Positions 8,293 through 17,449 of a stretch of 64,000 bases of DNA are shown here, piece by piece. The translations under genes and the position numbers were made by a program. The stretch is from Lysobacterales bacterium (GTDB lineage Bacteria; Pseudomonadota; Gammaproteobacteria; Xanthomonadales; Rhodanobacteraceae), in assembly GCA_016721015.1 (NCBI GenBank), contig JADKJL010000013.1, positions 186,001 to 250,000 on the forward strand. The letters run 5' to 3'. The stretch's first letter is position 1; each line of letters begins with the position of its first letter. The notes below the pieces were generated by a model. It worked only from the letters and a program-made list of their open reading frames with translations. It was not told the origin of the DNA and ran no database searches.

Positions 8293-9567
8293 TCAGGGCA
8301 GCTCAAAACCATCGCTGAAAATGACGTCGCCAGCCGACCATGCCACAAACACGCCCGTACCCCATTCGATCTGGGAGTCCCCTTCTGGATGCAAGGCGGC
8401 GATGAAAGCGATATCGCCGGCGTTGTTGACGCCGGGTGCGCCGCTGAAGATCGGCCATGCAGTCGGGTTGTCGATGTGCTGGCCGATGCGGCCCGGGCCG
8501 AGATCGGTATCCACAGCGTCTTCCTTGCCGATGACGCGCACCAGGGTCGTTCCATCGCCCGCATAGATCGCCTGGCCATTTGCATCTTGCGCGCGGAATA
8601 CGACCAGGCCGTTGTCGTTCATCGCCGGGGCAAATGATTCGATGTTGCGAATCGTGCCAGTCGCCTCCACCCGCGCGATTTCGGTTGCATCGATGCCGGA
8701 ACCGTTTGGTGTGAAGCGATAGATCGCCCGAACCGAGCCCGCCGTCAGGCGCAGGACGACGGCGACCTGGCCGGCATCGTTGTAGGCGAGCCCATTGTCG
8801 AAGCGGTCGTAGGGCGATGCCGGACTGGTTGCCGAATCGACAGCCACTGTCGTAAAGCTTCCATCTGTGGCAAAGCTGCGGATTTCGTTGTGATTGAAAT
8901 CGCCGATGCTGACTTTCGAGGCGATCCGGCGCTGTGCATTCATCGCGGGTGTGTAGATGTAGGCATATGGGCCGGCTTCGACACTGTTGTCGACGATATG
9001 CAGCACGGAACTGCCGGCGCCGGTCGAGGCCAGTCCGTAACCGGATCCCAGACCCGCCCGGTAGCCAATCACGCCGGCATCGCTGATCACCTGTCCGTTG
9101 AACGAGGTCGGCGTCAGCGGCAGCGTGCTGACAATCGAAGATGTCGCGGTCTGCTCATCGAACCGGCGCAGGCGATAGGTGCCGCCCTCCTGCCATGTGT
9201 AATAAGCGACCTGCCCATTCTCGTTGATGCTGACCCGGTCGGAGATGCCGTCGACCGGTGGTTCGTGCAGCGCAACGATGCTACCCATGCCATGCGCACC
9301 GAACCAGAGGCCAACGCCCGTATTGGACTGGTCGCCACCGATCGGCACGATCTGCACCGGAAACGTCACTTTGCCTTCATCGTTGATGCTCGCCGAGATG
9401 CTGTTGAACGACGACCCCGGCGGCAGGTTCCAGCCATCGTCGTTGGCCAGCAGATTGCTGCGGGCTTGCAGTTCGACCTGCCTGTTGCCCACCGGCTCAG
9501 CGGAGGCGCTGCCGTATCCGATGATCGTCGCCAACAACCCGGATATTGAAATTGCCAAACGGTACAT
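8293..9567 (-). CDS. Secreted NDxG-repeat protein with C-terminal IFSDGFE tail
   Basis: 424 aa with a typical signal peptide (cleavage expected after ASA, residue ~23). The mature protein is built from repeats with the core INDEGKVTF, INENGQVAY, YNDAGQVAV, MNDNGLVVF and VNNAGDIAF, each ending in a beta strand. This is the pattern of the DUF7453/choice-of-anchor type repeat proteins and probably makes a beta-propeller. The chain ends in VIFSDGFELP, close to the ending GIFGNGFD of the secreted protein at 26460-27200. No enzymatic motif is visible and the function is unknown. It probably acts outside the cytoplasm. Confidence 0.7.
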   Translation of the reverse strand: MYRLAISISGLLATIIGYGSASAEPVGNRQVELQARSNLLANDDGWNLPPGSSFNSISASINDEGKVTFPVQIVPIGGDQSNTGVGLWFGAHGMGSIVALHEPPVDGISDRVSINENGQVAYYTWQEGGTYRLRRFDEQTATSSIVSTLPLTPTSFNGQVISDAGVIGYRAGLGSGYGLASTGAGSSVLHIVDNSVEAGPYAYIYTPAMNAQRRIASKVSIGDFNHNEIRSFATDGSFTTVAVDSATSPASPYDRFDNGLAYNDAGQVAVVLRLTAGSVRAIYRFTPNGSGIDATEIARVEATGTIRNIESFAPAMNDNGLVVFRAQDANGQAIYAGDGTTLVRVIGKEDAVDTDLGPGRIGQHIDNPTAWPIFSGAPGVNNAGDIAFIAALHPEGDSQIEWGTGVFVAWSAGDVIFSDGFELP

Positions 9568-9714
9568 GGACGTGATCTCCCGACGGTTCGTTCAACCTGC
9601 GCATTGGCTGATGCATCCAGCAAGTCGTGCGGACGAGGTTTCGGATTCCCGCTACCTTGAATCAATCATCGCCCACGGTGAGCGTCTAATCCATGCAAGA
9701 CTTTGCACCCGCGG

Positions 9715-10680
9715 TTAGCGTCCAATCCGCCGATCGAGCCAATCTCCGATTTCGCGCTGCAACGATTCGGGTGCCAGTTCAAGACTTTGCACGCAGACAA
9801 AGGCTGCCCTGCTGTCGCTGTCGGCCTTGGCCATCTTCAAGCGCACGCGGGCGGGCAGTTGTTCGCTCGGTTTGAGCTGAACGACGTGCAGGCTGTTGTC
9901 GACGATGGCGCTGTCGCCGAGGAATTCGAGATGGGTGGCGACGGCTTCGGTCTTGAATTGCTCGTTCGAGCGCAGGCGATGCCTGCAATTGCTCGCGAGC
10001 AGATCCGGATGCCTGGCGAAGAAATCGCGCAGGGTCGAGCGGCGCATCGGATACGGGTTGTGATACAGCCGGTAGTAGCGATCCCCGAAACCCGCGATGC
10101 GTGCGCTTAGCTGCTGGGATTCCAGATTTCCGACTTTCTCTTCGCGCGGGCCGCGCAGGCGCTTGAGGACATTGAGCAGGCGGCTGGCCCAGGTTTTCCC
10201 GGACTGCATGCGCCAGAGCCCTCGCTGGACGACCTTGCCATCCCGAAAGAAGTCCTCTGCTTTCACATCGCGGAGCAGGAACATGTCGTCATTGAAATAG
10301 ACGAAGTTCTCGGCCAGGTCTTCGATGCGCCAGAGCATCGTGATGATCGAGCGGCTGTTGAAGGTCGGCAGGTGTTGCTCGAATCCGGCGAAGATCTCGC
10401 GATGGTCGACGACATTGAAGCGATCGGCGAATCCACTGTCCTGGAGTCGTTCCAGGATGGCAGGAATCTGCGCATCAACGACAATATGGATTTTGCGAAA
10501 CCACGGCGCGAAGCGGAGGATCGAGCGGATGCACCAGTCAATCTCGCCGGCATCGTTGAAACGGGTTCGAGCCGCGCTGGCAGGGCGTGACTGGCCGGAT
10601 TGGGCAAGCCAGGCATCGAGCTTTGCTCGATGCGCGGGGTCGGCACCATCAACCCAGGTAATGACGGCATCAATCGTCAT
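9715..10680 (-). CDS. Stealth-family sugar-phosphate transferase
   Basis: 321 aa. The N-terminus MTIDAVITWVDGADP is the Stealth conserved region 1, and LPTFNSRSIITMLWRI followed by FVYFNDDMFL is conserved region 2, with the acidic NDD motif. Regions 3 and 4 fit the later YHNPYPMRR and LRSNEQFKT segments. Stealth proteins transfer hexose-1-phosphate units during synthesis of capsules or other phosphoglycans, and relate to eukaryotic GlcNAc-phosphotransferase. No capsule or polysaccharide genes are adjacent, so its acceptor is unknown here. It is probably cytoplasmic or membrane-associated. Confidence 0.85.
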   Translation of the reverse strand: MTIDAVITWVDGADPAHRAKLDAWLAQSGQSRPASAARTRFNDAGEIDWCIRSILRFAPWFRKIHIVVDAQIPAILERLQDSGFADRFNVVDHREIFAGFEQHLPTFNSRSIITMLWRIEDLAENFVYFNDDMFLLRDVKAEDFFRDGKVVQRGLWRMQSGKTWASRLLNVLKRLRGPREEKVGNLESQQLSARIAGFGDRYYRLYHNPYPMRRSTLRDFFARHPDLLASNCRHRLRSNEQFKTEAVATHLEFLGDSAIVDNSLHVVQLKPSEQLPARVRLKMAKADSDSRAAFVCVQSLELAPESLQREIGDWLDRRIGR

Positions 10681-10854
10681 GGGCGCTGTCGTGTCGCCTG
10701 CAAGTTCGAATTCGCGAAGCCGCGATACGAGAGGTGTTTCACGGAGCCCGACTCCTGTTCTCGAAGGGTGATCATCGAGGTCAGGCAGAAAGCGGCCAAA
10801 GGAATCCTCGCTGGAAACTCGCCTGCCGAATTCGGCAGGCGGGTGCAGCTAGAG

Positions 10855-12954
10855 TTACCAGATTTTGACCTGGGTGTCGCCATCACGAACCATGGCGTCG
10901 CCACTCTTGCACTCGAACGCCGCGGCAAATGCCGGCATGTTCGACGGAGCGCCGATCGCGCGGTAGCCGGCCGGTGAATGGGGATCGGTATTGAGCAGCA
11001 CTTCGAGGCGCTTCTCACGCGCATGGCCGCGCCAGATGCGTCCCCAGTTGAGGAAGAATCGCTGATCCTCGGTGTAGCCATCAATCTTCTCGCCGGCTTC
11101 GGCAGGACTTTTCTTCAAGGCGACCTGCAAGGCATCGTAGGCAATCGCGAGCCCGCCCAGATCGGCGATGTTTTCGCCGAGCGTGAGCTGGCCGTTGATG
11201 TGCTTGCCCGGCAGCGGCTCGTAGCCGTTGAACTGCTCGACCAGCTTGGCCGTGCGCGCCTCGAAAGCCTTCTTGTCATCGTCGGACCACCAGTTGGTGT
11301 TGTTGCCCTGGGCGTCGAACTGGCTGCCTTGGTCATCGAAGCCATGGCTGGCTTCGTGGCCAATCACGCCACCGATGCCGCCGTAGTTGATCGCATCGTC
11401 GGCCTTGGCATCGAAGAACGGCGGCTGCAGGATCGCGGCCGGGAAGTTGATCGTGTTGTCGGTCGGGTTGTAATACGCGTTGACCGTTTGCGGGGTCATG
11501 CCCCAATCCTTGCGATCGGTCGGTTTGCCAATCTTGGCGATGTCATAGTCATAGTTGAACTGTGTGGCGGCGGCAACATCGGCGAAGTAGCTGTCGCCGT
11601 TCAGGGTCAGGCCCGACCAGTCGCGCCACTTTTCTGGATAGCCGATCTTGGGCAGGAAGGTCGACCACTTTTCGAGTGCCTTGGCCTTGGTCGTGTCGCT
11701 CATCCAGTCGAGCTTCTCGATGCGGGCCTTGAGGGCAGCCTGCACGTTGTCGACGAGTTCCTGCGCGCGGGCCTTGGATTCGGGCGGGAAGGCCTTGGCC
11801 ACGTAGAGTTCGCCGAGCGCCATGCCAAGCTGGTTGTTGACGGTGCCGAGCACGCGCTTCCAGCGCGGTTCGTTTTCCTTCTGGCCATTCAGGATTTGCT
11901 TGTGAAAGGCGAAGCTTTCCTGCTGGAACGGTGTCGACAGGTACGGCGAGGCGCCATCGGCATACTGGTAGCTCAGGTAGGCCTGCCAGTCGGCTACCGG
12001 CGTCTTGTCGAGCATCTTGTCGATTTCGGCGAAGAACTTCGGCTGCGACAGTGAAAAGCCATCCGTCACGTCGGCTTTCTGCGCCGTGAAAAATGCATTC
12101 CAGTCAAAATGCGGCGTGACCGTGTTGGCTTCGGCTACAGTGACAAAGTGATACTGGTTTTCCGGATTACGCAGTTCGACCGGGGCCAGCGAAGCCTTGG
12201 CCAGTTGCGTCTCGAACGCGAGTACCGCGGTAGCCTGCGTTTTTGCCGCAGCGGCGTCGACGCCGATCAGTTCGAGGATCTTGGCGATGTGTGCGACGTA
12301 GGCATCACGCAATTCAGCATGCTCGGGCTTTTCGTAATAATCGGGTGTCGGCAGGCCGAGGCCACCCTGGAAGGCATAGCCGATCTTGCGGCTGGAATCC
12401 TTGAAATCCGCTTCCGCGCCGAAAGCAAACACGCTGCCCTGGCCGCGCGAGAAACTGTCATTCAGATAGGCAACGATGTCCTTGCTCGACTTGAGCGCAT
12501 CGATTTTCGCCAGTTCAGGCTTGATTGGTTCGTAGCCCAACGTGTCGATCGCAGTCTCGTCCATGCCGGCTTTGTAAAGCTTGCCGATCTTCTGCTCGAT
12601 CGAACCGGCTGCGGTATCCGACTTGGCCGCATCTTCGACGATCTCGTGCTGCGTATTGAGGCTGGTTTCGCGCAGCTGATCGAACGCGCCCCAACGTGTC
12701 TTGTCATCCGGAATCGGATTGGCTGCAAGCCACTTGCTGTTGACGTAGCCGTTGAAATCGGAGCAGACATTGATGCTGGGGTCGATCTCGCTGGTGTCGA
12801 AGGCAACATGCTTCGGCGTCTCGGCAACGGCGGCCGCTGCAATCGGTGCGTTTGTTGCGCCTGCGTCGGTTCCGGTTTCCTTTTGCCCGCATGCGCTCAG
12901 CGCGAGCGAAATGCCGAGGGCGATGGCCAACGGTTTCAGCGTATCGATCTTCAT
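10855..12954 (-). CDS. M13 (neprilysin-like) zinc metallopeptidase, lipoprotein
   Basis: 699 aa. The N-terminus MKIDTLKPLAIALGISLALSACG is a lipoprotein signal with the lipobox Cys at 22. The catalytic domain has the zinc motif HEASH (His 533, Glu 534, His 537) and the third ligand in GENIADLGG (Glu ~594); NAYYNPTDNTINFPAAIL is the substrate-binding segment. The start at 12954 is supported by AGGAG just upstream; an in-frame ATG further up would destroy the signal peptide. M13 enzymes of this type (PepO/PgPepO group) cleave oligopeptides in the periplasm. The gene is monocistronic. Confidence 0.93.
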   Translation of the reverse strand: MKIDTLKPLAIALGISLALSACGQKETGTDAGATNAPIAAAAVAETPKHVAFDTSEIDPSINVCSDFNGYVNSKWLAANPIPDDKTRWGAFDQLRETSLNTQHEIVEDAAKSDTAAGSIEQKIGKLYKAGMDETAIDTLGYEPIKPELAKIDALKSSKDIVAYLNDSFSRGQGSVFAFGAEADFKDSSRKIGYAFQGGLGLPTPDYYEKPEHAELRDAYVAHIAKILELIGVDAAAAKTQATAVLAFETQLAKASLAPVELRNPENQYHFVTVAEANTVTPHFDWNAFFTAQKADVTDGFSLSQPKFFAEIDKMLDKTPVADWQAYLSYQYADGASPYLSTPFQQESFAFHKQILNGQKENEPRWKRVLGTVNNQLGMALGELYVAKAFPPESKARAQELVDNVQAALKARIEKLDWMSDTTKAKALEKWSTFLPKIGYPEKWRDWSGLTLNGDSYFADVAAATQFNYDYDIAKIGKPTDRKDWGMTPQTVNAYYNPTDNTINFPAAILQPPFFDAKADDAINYGGIGGVIGHEASHGFDDQGSQFDAQGNNTNWWSDDDKKAFEARTAKLVEQFNGYEPLPGKHINGQLTLGENIADLGGLAIAYDALQVALKKSPAEAGEKIDGYTEDQRFFLNWGRIWRGHAREKRLEVLLNTDPHSPAGYRAIGAPSNMPAFAAAFECKSGDAMVRDGDTQVKIW

Positions 12955-13088
12955 GGGAACTCCTGAATTGTGGGTGCCGGGCACATGCCGCAGCGCAAGC
13001 AATGCTCATTGCGCAGGCGGGAAGGCGCCGTCGGCAAGTCTGGTTTGAGGTGTCAGCCAACAAGGATAGGCAGGCCGGGCGACGTTTG

Positions 13089-13769
13089 TCAGTGTCGAAG
13101 GTCATTGCCAACCGGGCTGTTCCATTGCGCAGTGAAAGGCAGGACGTCGGCACCGACCGCCCCAGCCGAGAGCAGGAAGGCCATGGCCTGGTCGATGCTC
13201 CAGTCGGTGGCTGTGAGTTGCTCCACCGGAATGATTTCAAGGTATCCGCCGGTGGGATTGGGTGTGGTTGGCACGTACACGGCGGCGAGGTCACGGCCAC
13301 CGGCATCCCGGAACACGCGGGTGACGAAGCCGATCGATTTCATTTCCGGCGATGGGAAATTGATCAGCACGACACGCTGGGTGCCGCTTGGCTTGTTTTG
13401 CAGAACCGACATCAGTTTTTTTGTGCCGCCATAGATCGAATGCACGATTGGAATGCGCTCGATCAGGCTTTCCATGCCGTCGATCAGGCGGCGGCCGATC
13501 ACGAAATTGGCGGCGAAACCGACCAGGTAAAGCGAAACGACGGTGATCACGAACGCAAGTAAGGAAATCAACCACGGCTGGCCAAGCAGCTTTCCGGTTG
13601 TCGGCCAGGTGCTGCCGAGCAGAGAGACGAATCCAGCCACCAGCGGCGCACTGACCTCCGAGAGCAGGCCGAACACGAACTTGAACACCATCCAGGTCAG
13701 CCACAGTGGCACAAAGGTGAGCAGGCCGGTAATCAGGTAACGCTTGATATAGAGCTGACGTTTGGCCAT
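13089..13769 (-). CDS. DUF502 family inner-membrane protein
   Basis: 226 aa. Starts MAKRQLYIKRYLITGLLTFVP and has two transmembrane segments (residues ~12-35 and ~65-85) followed by a soluble domain with IPIVHSIYGGTKKLM and AAVYVPTTPNPTGGYL, the signature of the DUF502 family. Function is unknown; plant relatives (LCV-like proteins) do not settle the bacterial role. I chose the ATG at 13769 since this is where family similarity begins; the upstream in-frame extension overlaps the promoter region of the divergent kinase gene. Confidence 0.88.
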   Translation of the reverse strand: MAKRQLYIKRYLITGLLTFVPLWLTWMVFKFVFGLLSEVSAPLVAGFVSLLGSTWPTTGKLLGQPWLISLLAFVITVVSLYLVGFAANFVIGRRLIDGMESLIERIPIVHSIYGGTKKLMSVLQNKPSGTQRVVLINFPSPEMKSIGFVTRVFRDAGGRDLAAVYVPTTPNPTGGYLEIIPVEQLTATDWSIDQAMAFLLSAGAVGADVLPFTAQWNSPVGNDLRH

Positions 13770-13957
13770 GTCGATTCCGCGTCGTGGAACGCGATTATCG
13801 CGCCTATCGAGCGGGCCAGCCAGAACACCGGGTGCGATCGATGCGAGCGGAGAGTCCGAGCGTATTGCTGACAGCGCGAGCCCGGACATGGCACGCGCCG
13901 ATGACTCGTGGCAGTCTGCGGGTCACGAACCAGCATCGTTTTCGGGGGCAGCAAGTC

Positions 13958-14584
13958 ATGGCGGTCGAGCATAGCCCGTTGATTCCGTCCCGATCGCCGC
14001 CCAGCGGCGATGCATTTCCGCTCGGTCCGGAGCTTGTGCCGAGGCCTTTCGTGGTCGTCACGATGGGCTTGCCCGGTGCGGGCAAGAGCGTGGTGGCTAA
14101 GGCGATCGAGGATCAGCTGGGCCTGAGGCGGATCTGCCGTGACCAGATCCGCGCGGCGATGTTTCCGCAATGCAGGTATACCTTCCTCGAAAAGCGCGCG
14201 GCCTATCGAAGCCTGCTGCTCGCCCTCGAGATCAACTGCATGCTCGGTGTCGGCAGCGTCATCGATGGCATGACCTTCTCGCGCCGAAGCGAGCTTGATC
14301 GCGTCGCCGAAGTCGCCGCCAAGCAAGGCATCGTGACGATTCCGTTGCTCATCGAGTGTCCACCCGAACTTGCACGCTCGCGGGTTGCCCGCGATCTGGC
14401 CGCGAACCGGCACATGGCTGCCGATCGCACACCGGAAACGGTGAATGACGTTCTCGCGCGCCGTGAGCCGGCGCCCGAGGGTACCCTGATCGTCGATGCG
14501 ACCTTGCCCGAGGCGGAGATGTGCAGGGCGGCGATCGCGGCGATCCGCGACAGCATTGCGGCGGCCATATCCGCCCGCGCTTGA
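13958..14584 (+). CDS. P-loop kinase-like ATP-binding protein
   Basis: 208 aa with a Walker A motif GLPGAGKS near residue 35, followed by an AAA_33/zeta-toxin-like kinase fold: FLEKRAAYRSLLLALE, VIDGMTFSRRSELD (Walker B-like region) and LLIECPPELARSRVARDL. These proteins phosphorylate small molecules or RNA ends. The substrate cannot be told from sequence. The start at 13958 follows GGGGGC, but the SD is weak; longer versions from 13784 are open and lack similarity. It lies 55 bp upstream of the radical SAM gene on the same strand. Confidence 0.75.
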   Translation: MAVEHSPLIPSRSPPSGDAFPLGPELVPRPFVVVTMGLPGAGKSVVAKAIEDQLGLRRICRDQIRAAMFPQCRYTFLEKRAAYRSLLLALEINCMLGVGSVIDGMTFSRRSELDRVAEVAAKQGIVTIPLLIECPPELARSRVARDLAANRHMAADRTPETVNDVLARREPAPEGTLIVDATLPEAEMCRAAIAAIRDSIAAAISARA

Positions 14585-14639
14585 GCGCCCGGCTGCGGCG
14601 TGCAGCAAATTCTTCCCGGTTAGCAGCGATAATGCCGCG

Positions 14640-16169
14640 ATGATCGACATCCTGCTTGCCACCTTGAATGCCCGCTACGCGCATGCGTCGCTGGGATTGC
14701 GATATCTGCGCGCCAACCTCGGCGAATGGCGCGAGTCCTCGGCGATCCGCGAATTTGTCATTGGCCAGAAGACCGAGGAAATCGTCGAGAAGCTGCTCGT
14801 CGACCGTCCGCGCGTGATCGGTATCGGCGTGTATATCTGGAATGTCGAGGAATCGACCCGCCTGGTCGCCCAGCTCAAGGCGCTGGCGCCAGAAATAGTC
14901 ATCGTGCTGGGCGGCCCCGAGGTCAGCCATGAAGTTGATCAGCAACGAATCTGTGCGCTGGCCGACTACGTGATCACGGGCTGGGGTGATGTCAGTTTCG
15001 CCAACCTCGTGCGTGAATTGATGGCCGACAAGCCACCTGCGGAAAAGGTGATCGCGGGTATACAAGCACCTCTGCCTGCGCTCGTCTCGCCGTATTCCGA
15101 GTACACGGAAGAGGATGTGCGCCAGCGCAACCTCTACGTCGAGGCGTCGCGCGGCTGTCCGTTCAAATGCGAGTTTTGCCTGTCTGCGCTCGACAAGACC
15201 GCCTGGCCGTTTCCGCTCGAGGGGTTTCTCACCGATCTCGATGCGCTGTACGCGTTCGGCGCGCGCCGGTTCAAGTTCGTCGATCGCACGTTCAATCTGA
15301 AGATCGATACGTCGCGAGCCATTCTCGATTTCTTTCTCGACAAGCTTGCAAGTGCGCCGGAGGATCCGGTGTTCGTGCATCTGGAACTGATCCCCGACCA
15401 TCTGCCCGAGCGCCTCAAGGAGAAGATCGTCCTGTTTCCGGAAGGCACCCTGCAATTCGAGATTGGCATCCAGACCTTCGATCCCGTTGTCCAGGCGCGT
15501 GTCTCGCGTCGCCAGAAAAACGACGTGGCTTCAGCGAATATCCAGTGGCTGCGCCAGCAGACGCGCGCACATCTGCATGTGGACCTGATTGCCGGCCTGC
15601 CTGGCGAGGACATGGTCGGATTTGCCGCAGGATTCGATCGGCTCGTCGGGCTTGCCCCGCACGAGATCCAGTTCGGGATCCTCAAGCGCCTGCGCGGCGC
15701 GCCGATCTCGCGGCATACAATCGAATACGGTCTGCGCTTCAATCCGGATCCGCCATACAACATTCTTGCCACCGATGCGATCGACTTTGCGACGATGCAG
15801 CGACTGTCGCGGTTTTCCCGATACTGGGACATCGTCGCCAATTCCGGACGCTTCCCGCGGATCCTCGTTTTGCTGCTGGGTAACGAGCCTTTCGTCCATT
15901 TTCTTGCGTTCAGCGACTGGTTGTACGAACGGACCGGACAAACCCACGCCCTCGCCCAAGAGCGGCTCGTTCACTTGTTGCATGAGTATTTGTGCGACTC
16001 AGGCAGGTTGTCCGAAGTCGAGATCAGTGCGGCGCTGATCGCGGACTACCGTGCGACCGGTGGGCGCAGCCGATTGCGCTTCGAGACCGGCAAGGTCGTT
16101 CGTGAGCCGCCAAAACCGCGCCGGGAAAAATCGACGCCATCGCGCCAAACCCGTCATCTGCAGGCCTGA
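14640..16169 (+). CDS. B12-binding radical SAM protein (DUF4080)
   Basis: 509 aa. Begins MIDILLATLNARYAHASLG, the opening of a cobalamin-binding domain (residues 1-~140), then a radical SAM core with CPFKCEFC (Cys 173, 177, 180) binding the 4Fe-4S cluster, then a C-terminal DUF4080 domain. Such enzymes use S-adenosylmethionine and often methylcobalamin for difficult methylations or rearrangements. The substrate is unknown. The start at 14640 follows a weak SD but matches the family N-terminus exactly. Possible operon with the preceding P-loop kinase. Confidence 0.88.
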   Translation: MIDILLATLNARYAHASLGLRYLRANLGEWRESSAIREFVIGQKTEEIVEKLLVDRPRVIGIGVYIWNVEESTRLVAQLKALAPEIVIVLGGPEVSHEVDQQRICALADYVITGWGDVSFANLVRELMADKPPAEKVIAGIQAPLPALVSPYSEYTEEDVRQRNLYVEASRGCPFKCEFCLSALDKTAWPFPLEGFLTDLDALYAFGARRFKFVDRTFNLKIDTSRAILDFFLDKLASAPEDPVFVHLELIPDHLPERLKEKIVLFPEGTLQFEIGIQTFDPVVQARVSRRQKNDVASANIQWLRQQTRAHLHVDLIAGLPGEDMVGFAAGFDRLVGLAPHEIQFGILKRLRGAPISRHTIEYGLRFNPDPPYNILATDAIDFATMQRLSRFSRYWDIVANSGRFPRILVLLLGNEPFVHFLAFSDWLYERTGQTHALAQERLVHLLHEYLCDSGRLSEVEISAALIADYRATGGRSRLRFETGKVVREPPKPRREKSTPSRQTRHLQA

Positions 16170-16302
16170 AGGGGCCACGATGGCACGAGGCGCGTGCCCA
16201 GTCCTCAAGGGTTACGGCCAAGTTCATGTTCGACTTGACACCCTGCATCGAAGGATCGCGGTCCATTTCGGTCAGCGATCGATCAATCGAGGAGCAAGGA
16301 AC

Positions 16303-16746
16303 ATGTTGAAACGAATTCTTCTTACCGGCGCCGCCATGTTGCTGGTCGCGAGTTGCGCGCCCGTGCAGCAGGTACAGGCGCGCGGAAACTACTATGAGCG
16401 TGGCTGTGAAGACTGCGGCCGCGTCATCCGCATCGAATCGATCGGACAACGCAGCAACCACCTCGGAGGTGGCACCGTGCTTGGCGCGATCGTTGGCGGC
16501 GCGCTTGGCAATCAGGTCGGCAAGGGCGACGGGCGCAAGGCCGCCACGATCGTTGGCGCGCTGGCAGGTGGCGCTGTCGGCCACGATATCGAGAAGGATC
16601 GGCGTGGCTCGAGATCCTACTACCGTATCGTCGTGCGCATGGATCGCGGCGGACGGACGTATTCGTACGAGCAGGCTGACGACTACCGTTTGCGTCGCGG
16701 CGACCGCGTCTACATCGACAATGGATATGTGGTTCCGGCGCGTTAA
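16303..16746 (+). CDS. Glycine-zipper 2TM lipoprotein (SlyB/17-kDa antigen type)
   Basis: 147 aa. Lipoprotein signal with lipobox VASC (Cys 18). The centre is a glycine zipper, GAIVGGALGNQVGKGDGRK followed by GALAGGAVGHDIEK, as in Rick_17kDa_Anti/SlyB outer-membrane lipoproteins. Two cysteines in RGCEDCGRV could form a disulfide. The C-terminal YRLRRGDRVYID part resembles related outer-membrane stability proteins. AGGA lies at a good distance before the ATG. A terminator-like hairpin follows at 16801. Confidence 0.88.
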   Translation: MLKRILLTGAAMLLVASCAPVQQVQARGNYYERGCEDCGRVIRIESIGQRSNHLGGGTVLGAIVGGALGNQVGKGDGRKAATIVGALAGGAVGHDIEKDRRGSRSYYRIVVRMDRGGRTYSYEQADDYRLRRGDRVYIDNGYVVPAR

Positions 16747-16800
16747 TCGTTAATCGTGCAGTTTGTCTTTCCCGCGAACACGCTTGTTGATTGAACCGAA

Positions 16801-16840
16801 ACCCGCAGTGCACTTGCGCAGTGCCTGCGGGTCAGGTTTT
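16801..16840 (+). terminator. Probable terminator after the glycine-zipper gene
   Basis: ACCCGCAG (16801-16808) pairs with CTGCGGGT (16825-16832); inside, after one bulged T, GCAC pairs with GTGC around a 7-nt loop. CAGGTTTTG follows. It lies 54 bp downstream of the stop codon. Confidence 0.65.
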
Positions 16841-16956
16841 GCCCGGTTCCGGTGACGACGGGAATCGCGAATGAATGGGGCGTCTGGGATCCAGGTGCGT
16901 GACGGACAAATCCTGCCTGAAGCCAATTGCTTCGAATTCGACGGACACATCCCTGA

Positions 16957-17436
16957 TCACAAACCGGCAGGATCCTGGCTTGGCAGTCTGGTCTGCTTCC
17001 GACGCACGTAGATCTGCTTGCTAACCTTTGCGATGAGCTCGCCCGATGCGGTCTTGACCTCGACCGGTATCCAGCGCAGGTACTTGCTGCCAGTCGCGGT
17101 CGCCGAGCGGATCTCGTCGAGCAAAGCTTCCTCGACTTGGAACTCGGCAAACACGTCTTCCTTGCCCGGGGCGACGAACTCGATTTCAGCAGCCTTGTCC
17201 CAGACGATATAGTCGCGACCCAGACATTCCATGACCAGGATCATCCAGTACGGATCCGTCATCGCGAACAGGCTGCCGCCGAAGTGTGCGCCCACGTAGT
17301 TCATGTTGTACCAGCGCCGGCGCAAGACGATCCGCGCCGAGCGCCAGTCCTCGCCAATGTCGAGAACACGGATCCCGCTGAACAGGAAAGGTGGCCATAT
17401 GTTCATCAGCCAACGCAGTCGACGGGCCTTGCTCAT
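16957..17436 (-). CDS. DUF4442 hotdog-fold protein (probable thioesterase)
   Basis: 159 aa with a single hotdog domain. YNMNYVGAHFGGSLFAMTDP matches the central helix and active-site region of the DUF4442 family, related to PaaI-type acyl-CoA thioesterases. The C-terminal KTASGELIAKVSKQIYVRRK is typical of the group. A role in hydrolysing acyl-CoA is inferred, with the substrate unknown. The SD upstream of the ATG is weak (GGGAA). Thirteen bases upstream of the start lies the end of a MITE-like element, so the promoter may be carried by that element. Confidence 0.8.
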   Translation of the reverse strand: MSKARRLRWLMNIWPPFLFSGIRVLDIGEDWRSARIVLRRRWYNMNYVGAHFGGSLFAMTDPYWMILVMECLGRDYIVWDKAAEIEFVAPGKEDVFAEFQVEEALLDEIRSATATGSKYLRWIPVEVKTASGELIAKVSKQIYVRRKQTRLPSQDPAGL

Positions 17437-17449
17437 GGAATTCCCGGAG

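Noticed and set aside
7438..8637. Plus-strand frame of 399 codons over the rapA start
   Set aside because: Overlaps the conserved N-terminus of rapA and the secreted-protein gene; no recognisable domain.
10978..12054. Plus-strand frame of 358 codons opposite the M13 peptidase
   Set aside because: Shadow of the peptidase gene, whose catalytic motifs are intact.
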